Below are positions 60,937 to 64,000 of a stretch of DNA of 64,000 nucleotides, piece after piece. Source of the DNA: Zhengella sp020637775 (GTDB lineage Bacteria > Pseudomonadota > Alphaproteobacteria > Rhizobiales > Rhizobiaceae). The notes beneath the pieces were generated by a model. That model saw only the letters and a list, made by a program, of their open reading frames with translations. It did no database searches and was not told the DNA's origin. Both the position numbers and the translations under genes were made by a program. Where the stretch lies: positions 1-64,000 of the forward strand of contig NZ_JAWKWO010000006.1 in NCBI RefSeq assembly GCF_041397485.1. The letters run 5' to 3'. Numbering within the stretch: position 1 is the first letter of the stretch; every line of letters begins with the position of its first letter.

Positions 60937-62958
60937 ATGCCGTACAGAAAGTGGATCGGAACCAGCGCGCACGGCAGGGCCGGACGCCTGACGCATCACC
61001 TGCCGCTCCTGGTGGCGGCAAGCTATGCGGTCGGCAGCATCTTCTGGATCCTCCTGAGCGACCGCCTGCTTGCCTCCATGGCCCGCACCTATGAGGACTA
61101 CCAGCAGGTCCAGACCTACAAGGGCTGGTTTTTCGTCACCGTATCGGCCCTCCTCATCTACGCCACCTTGAAGCATGTCTGGAACGGCATGATCGCGGCT
61201 TACGAGGCCTCCCAGGAAAGCGAGCAGCGGCTGGAACTGGCATTGGCCAGCGCCCGCGGCGGCGTCTGGGAGATTGACATCTCCAACGGGCAGCAAACCC
61301 TGGCCTATGCCTCGTCGGAACTCGTTTCCCGTCTTGCCCTGCCCCGCGCCCACCGCATCACGATGGAAGAACTGAGCGCCCGCCGTCATCCCGATGACGT
61401 TCGCGCAGCCGAGCGCGCCATAGCCGAGACAATCCGGTCCGGCGGATCGAAGCCCTACAATCACCGCTACCGCATCATTGCCGCGGATGGATCCGTCTGC
61501 TGGGTGCATGCCATGGGCAATTTCGTGCCGGGTACCGGCAAGCGCCACGACCGCCTGGTGGGTGTGGCCCTCGACGTGACCGAGCAGATGGAAAACGAGG
61601 CCCGCATCGAGCGCCTTCTGCGCTTCGACCCCGCCACGGGCCTTGCCCGGCAGGGAAAGTTCCTCGCCGACGCGGACGAGGCATTGTCCGGCATGCTCGA
61701 AAGCGAGACCTTCGCCCTCGGCCAGATCCGTTTCGTCGACCTCGAACACCATCTCGGGGAAGACGAAACCAAAGCGGATGCGGCACTGATCCGCATGATC
61801 GCCGATCGCTTTCACAAGCTGGCCGACGTCGAAGTCTCCCGCATCAGCGCCGACACCTTCGCCTTCCGCACCGGAACCTCGCGCAGCTTTGCCGCGACCC
61901 AGCATGACGTGCGCGATGTCCTGACCGCGTTGATGCAGCCCTTCACAATCGATGACAACACGGTCCGGCTCCGGGTCCAGGTCGGAGCGGCGATTGCCCG
62001 GACGGGTACGACAGCCATCGCCCTTCTGCGCAACAGCGGCCATGCCATGGAAGCCGCGGAGAAGTCCACCGACATTGCCGTCGGCTGGTTCAGCGACGAG
62101 TTCAGCGACGAGTTCCGCCAGCGCAACGAGCGCATTCGCGATCTCGATCACGCGGTCGATCGTGGCGAGATCGAATGCCATTTCCAGCCGTTGGTGGACT
62201 TGCAGTCGGGCAGAACCGCCGGTTTCGAAGTCCTGGCACGCTGGCGCCGGCCCTCCGAGGGCCTGGTCCGGCCCGACCGGTTCATCGGACTTGCCGAGGA
62301 ATTCGGCCAGATCGGAACGATTGGCGAAGACGTTCTTCGCCAGGCCTGCGAAACCGCGGTCACCTGGGGCGATGACGGGCCGTTCGTTGCCGTCAACGTC
62401 TCGCCGGTCCAGCTACAGGATCCCGCCTTCCCGGCCATGGTCGCCAGGACGCTCGGCAACAGCGGCCTGCCGGCAAGGCGGCTGGAACTGGAAATCACCG
62501 AGAACGCCCTCATCAAGGACCTCGACGCGGTCTCGCAACGGCTGGAATGCCTGCGCGACATGGGCATATCCATTGCCATCGACGATTTCGGCACCGGCTA
62601 TTCCTCGTTGTCCCTGCTGACCCGCGTTCCCTTCACCCGCCTGAAGATCGACCAGACCTTCATCCGCGATTTCGGCCGCACCCGCGAAAGCACCGTCGTC
62701 GTCGACACCATGATCGGCATTGCCGAGAAACTGGGCCTGCCGGTCACAGCCGAGGGCATCGAGACATCCGGCATCGCCGCGCTTCTGGCCGCCAAGGGCC
62801 CGATGCTGGGCCAAGGCTATCTCTTCAGCAAGCCCGTTCCGGCGGCACAAACCCGCGAACTGGCCGGCTGCGCCTGGGCCGCGGACTGGTTGGCCTGCCC
62901 GGCGGTTCCGGAGCCGGGCGCACCCATGTCTGTCCACAGGCTGCGCCATACGGGCTGA
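60937..62958 (+). CDS. Membrane PAS-GGDEF(degenerate)-EAL protein, probable c-di-GMP phosphodiesterase
   Basis: 673 aa. Two membrane helices (about 22-41 and 62-80) flank a short periplasmic loop. A PAS domain follows at about 95-215 (SARGGVWEIDIS; RYRIIAADGSVCWVHAMG; LVGVALDVTEQ). The GGDEF-like domain has SADTF instead of GGDEF (SRISADTFAF), so it cannot make c-di-GMP. The EAL domain reads GFEVLARW (EVL, a common active variant), NVSP, ITENAL, DDFGTGYSS, KIDQTF and AEGIE. Expected activity is c-di-GMP hydrolysis. 143 bases after the response regulator; a TTTAAATTTAAA palindrome lies between (60863-60874). Confidence 0.88.
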   Translation: MPYRKWIGTSAHGRAGRLTHHLPLLVAASYAVGSIFWILLSDRLLASMARTYEDYQQVQTYKGWFFVTVSALLIYATLKHVWNGMIAAYEASQESEQRLELALASARGGVWEIDISNGQQTLAYASSELVSRLALPRAHRITMEELSARRHPDDVRAAERAIAETIRSGGSKPYNHRYRIIAADGSVCWVHAMGNFVPGTGKRHDRLVGVALDVTEQMENEARIERLLRFDPATGLARQGKFLADADEALSGMLESETFALGQIRFVDLEHHLGEDETKADAALIRMIADRFHKLADVEVSRISADTFAFRTGTSRSFAATQHDVRDVLTALMQPFTIDDNTVRLRVQVGAAIARTGTTAIALLRNSGHAMEAAEKSTDIAVGWFSDEFSDEFRQRNERIRDLDHAVDRGEIECHFQPLVDLQSGRTAGFEVLARWRRPSEGLVRPDRFIGLAEEFGQIGTIGEDVLRQACETAVTWGDDGPFVAVNVSPVQLQDPAFPAMVARTLGNSGLPARRLELEITENALIKDLDAVSQRLECLRDMGISIAIDDFGTGYSSLSLLTRVPFTRLKIDQTFIRDFGRTRESTVVVDTMIGIAEKLGLPVTAEGIETSGIAALLAAKGPMLGQGYLFSKPVPAAQTRELAGCAWAADWLACPAVPEPGAPMSVHRLRHTG

Positions 62959-63105
62959 CACCTGTTCAGGATCGAGCCGCCCGGTCTTGCCGCACCGGCA
63001 AGCGCGGCAACACCACGCGTAGCCGCCGGCCATGCGCAGCCATTGCGCGTGCTGCAATCGGCCAGAAGTGCCATTCCCTGCATTCGGATGTGAATTGACA
63101 CCGAA

Positions 63106-63134
63106 CTGTCGTTCAACTGTCAGCGAACTGTTGC
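63106..63134 (+). promoter_or_regulatory. Three 11-bp-spaced CTGTC elements, Pho-box-like
   Basis: CTGTCGT (63106-63112), CTGTCAG (63117-63123) and CTGTTGC (63128-63134), each separated by four bases, ending 91 bases before the next start codon. The PhoB consensus is CTGTCAT repeated with an 11-base period, so three PhoB half-sites are plausible. Otherwise nothing but the leader was seen between 62959 and 63225. Confidence 0.55.
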
Positions 63135-63225
63135 AATCGGAGACTACCGGAACCGCCGTGGACCGTCTCACGAGCGGGCGTCCGCACAATCCGGTTTTCA
63201 AGCACAGCTGATCAGGAGAATGTCC

Positions 63226-64000
63226 ATGATTTCGCGCCGTACGCTTCTCAAGAGCACTGCCGCGACGAGCGTCTTCGTCGCCGCCCCGGCAATCCTCAAG
63301 GCCTCCGACGCCCTCGCCTCGTCCGGTCAGGTCAACGTCTTCGCCTGGGGCGACTACATCCAGGCCAACCAGATCGAGAAGTTCGAAAAGGACACGGGCA
63401 TCAAGATCAACCTGTCCACCTACGGCTCCAACGACGAGGCCGAGCAGAAGCTCAAGGCTGCCGGTGGCAAGGGTTTCGACGTGATCTTCCCGTCCATCAC
63501 CAACGGCAACAATTACTACCCCGACGGCCTGCTGGCCGAACTGGACGAAGCCAAGCTCGTCAATGCCGGCAACCTGATCCAGTCCATGGTCAATGACTCC
63601 GTCAAGCTGGGCGGCACCTATCGCGGCAAGCGCATGCTGATGCCGTTCAACTGGGGCACCGAGGCCATCACCTTCAACAGCGCCGACATGCCGATCGCCG
63701 ATGCCGATGTTTCCTTCGGTTCGCTGTGGATGCCGGAAGCGGCCGGCAAGTCGGCGTTCCGTCAGAAGTCGGTCATCATGGGCGTCGGTCTCTACCTCGA
63801 CGCCAAGGGCGAAATCGCCTCCAACCGCATGCTGGATGTCTACAAGTCCGAGGACGATGCCCGCCGCGTCTGGGACGCCTGCGCCAGGTTCGTCATCGAC
63901 AACAAGGACAAGATCGCGGCTTTCTGGAACAACGCCACCGAAGCCACCAATGCCTTCAAGCAGGCCGGCGCGAGGATCGGCCAGACCTGGGACACGACCG
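63226..64000 (+). CDS. PotD-like extracellular solute-binding protein, C-terminus beyond window
   Basis: 258 residues visible. The N-terminus MISRRTLLKSTAATSVFVAA is a Tat signal (SRRTLLK). The mature part begins VNVFAWGDYIQANQIEKFEK and continues with STYGSNDEAEQKLKAAG, DVIFPSITNGNNYYP and LDEAKL, the order of blocks seen in PotD/PotF spermidine-putrescine binding proteins. Aromatic pocket residues (Trp in AWGDY, Trp in FNWGTE) fit a polyamine, but the ligand could differ. ATG at 63226 is chosen over one six bases upstream because AGGAGA is then at proper distance. Transporter genes would follow past 64000. Confidence 0.85.
   Translation, partial: MISRRTLLKSTAATSVFVAAPAILKASDALASSGQVNVFAWGDYIQANQIEKFEKDTGIKINLSTYGSNDEAEQKLKAAGGKGFDVIFPSITNGNNYYPDGLLAELDEAKLVNAGNLIQSMVNDSVKLGGTYRGKRMLMPFNWGTEAITFNSADMPIADADVSFGSLWMPEAAGKSAFRQKSVIMGVGLYLDAKGEIASNRMLDVYKSEDDARRVWDACARFVIDNKDKIAAFWNNATEATNAFKQAGARIGQTWDTT

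Overview
The window is GC-rich, densely coded chromosomal DNA from an alphaproteobacterium, most likely of the order Hyphomicrobiales (Rhizobiales). This rests on a Phyllobacteriaceae/Rhizobiaceae-like gene repertoire: a TrcR (DUF1013) regulator, several TRAP and Liv transporters, FadR-type GntR regulators, a FeS-type bacterial photolyase and non-phosphorylative sugar-acid catabolism. No rRNA, tRNA, transposase or prophage gene was seen. The first and last genes (pyruvate carboxylase and a PotD-like binding protein) are cut by the window edges.

Layout. 1-9878 (minus strand): pyruvate carboxylase, then a branched-chain amino-acid ABC transporter (livH-livM-livG-livF, a small membrane protein, livK) in which LivG carries an unusual C-terminal helix-hairpin-helix domain. 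10196-14110: a 4-hydroxyproline degradation operon with a divergent GntR regulator and a twin TGATATATCA operator. 14126-18494: an ankyrin/beta-lactamase fusion, mmsA and its divergent LysR regulator. 18495-22693: a solitary, compact (743 aa) Cas9-like gene preceded by a hairpin-rich non-coding stretch and followed by a FeS photolyase; no cas1, cas2 or CRISPR array lies in the window. 22779-30912: secreted proteins of unknown role, an SDR, a rhodanese, a VOC/WYL pair with a perfect inverted-repeat operator, trcR, rpmJ, a TPR protein and an alpha/beta hydrolase.

30893-51417 is a large acid-sugar catabolic island. A TRAP transporter (dctPQM) with an altronate-dehydratase-type enzyme is transcribed leftward from a FadR-type GntR gene. 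A ten-gene rightward operon begins beyond it, with reductases, DenD-like erythronate dehydrogenase, an IlvD/EDD dehydratase, an FAH-type 2,4-diketo-acid hydrolase, hydroxyacid dehydrogenases and a KDG-type kinase. A second GntR regulator closes the run.

51434-62958 is a signalling region: a PAS protein, a LuxR-type solo, an outer-membrane beta-barrel protein, then two paralogous multi-pass sensor histidine kinases flanking an alpha-oxoamine synthase of the CqsA/LqsA kind. These are followed by a REC-GGDEF-EAL response regulator and a PAS-GGDEF-EAL membrane protein. The arrangement suggests an alpha-hydroxyketone-type quorum-sensing circuit wired to cyclic-di-GMP. The synthase is out of frame at two tandem 24-bp repeats that look like an insertion-sequence scar, so the sensor part may now be without its own signal source. 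The last gene, a Tat-exported PotD-like binding protein, follows three 11-bp-spaced CTGTC elements resembling a Pho box.

The two best leads are the solitary mini-Cas9 with its upstream structured region, and the oxoamine-synthase/dual-kinase/c-di-GMP locus.
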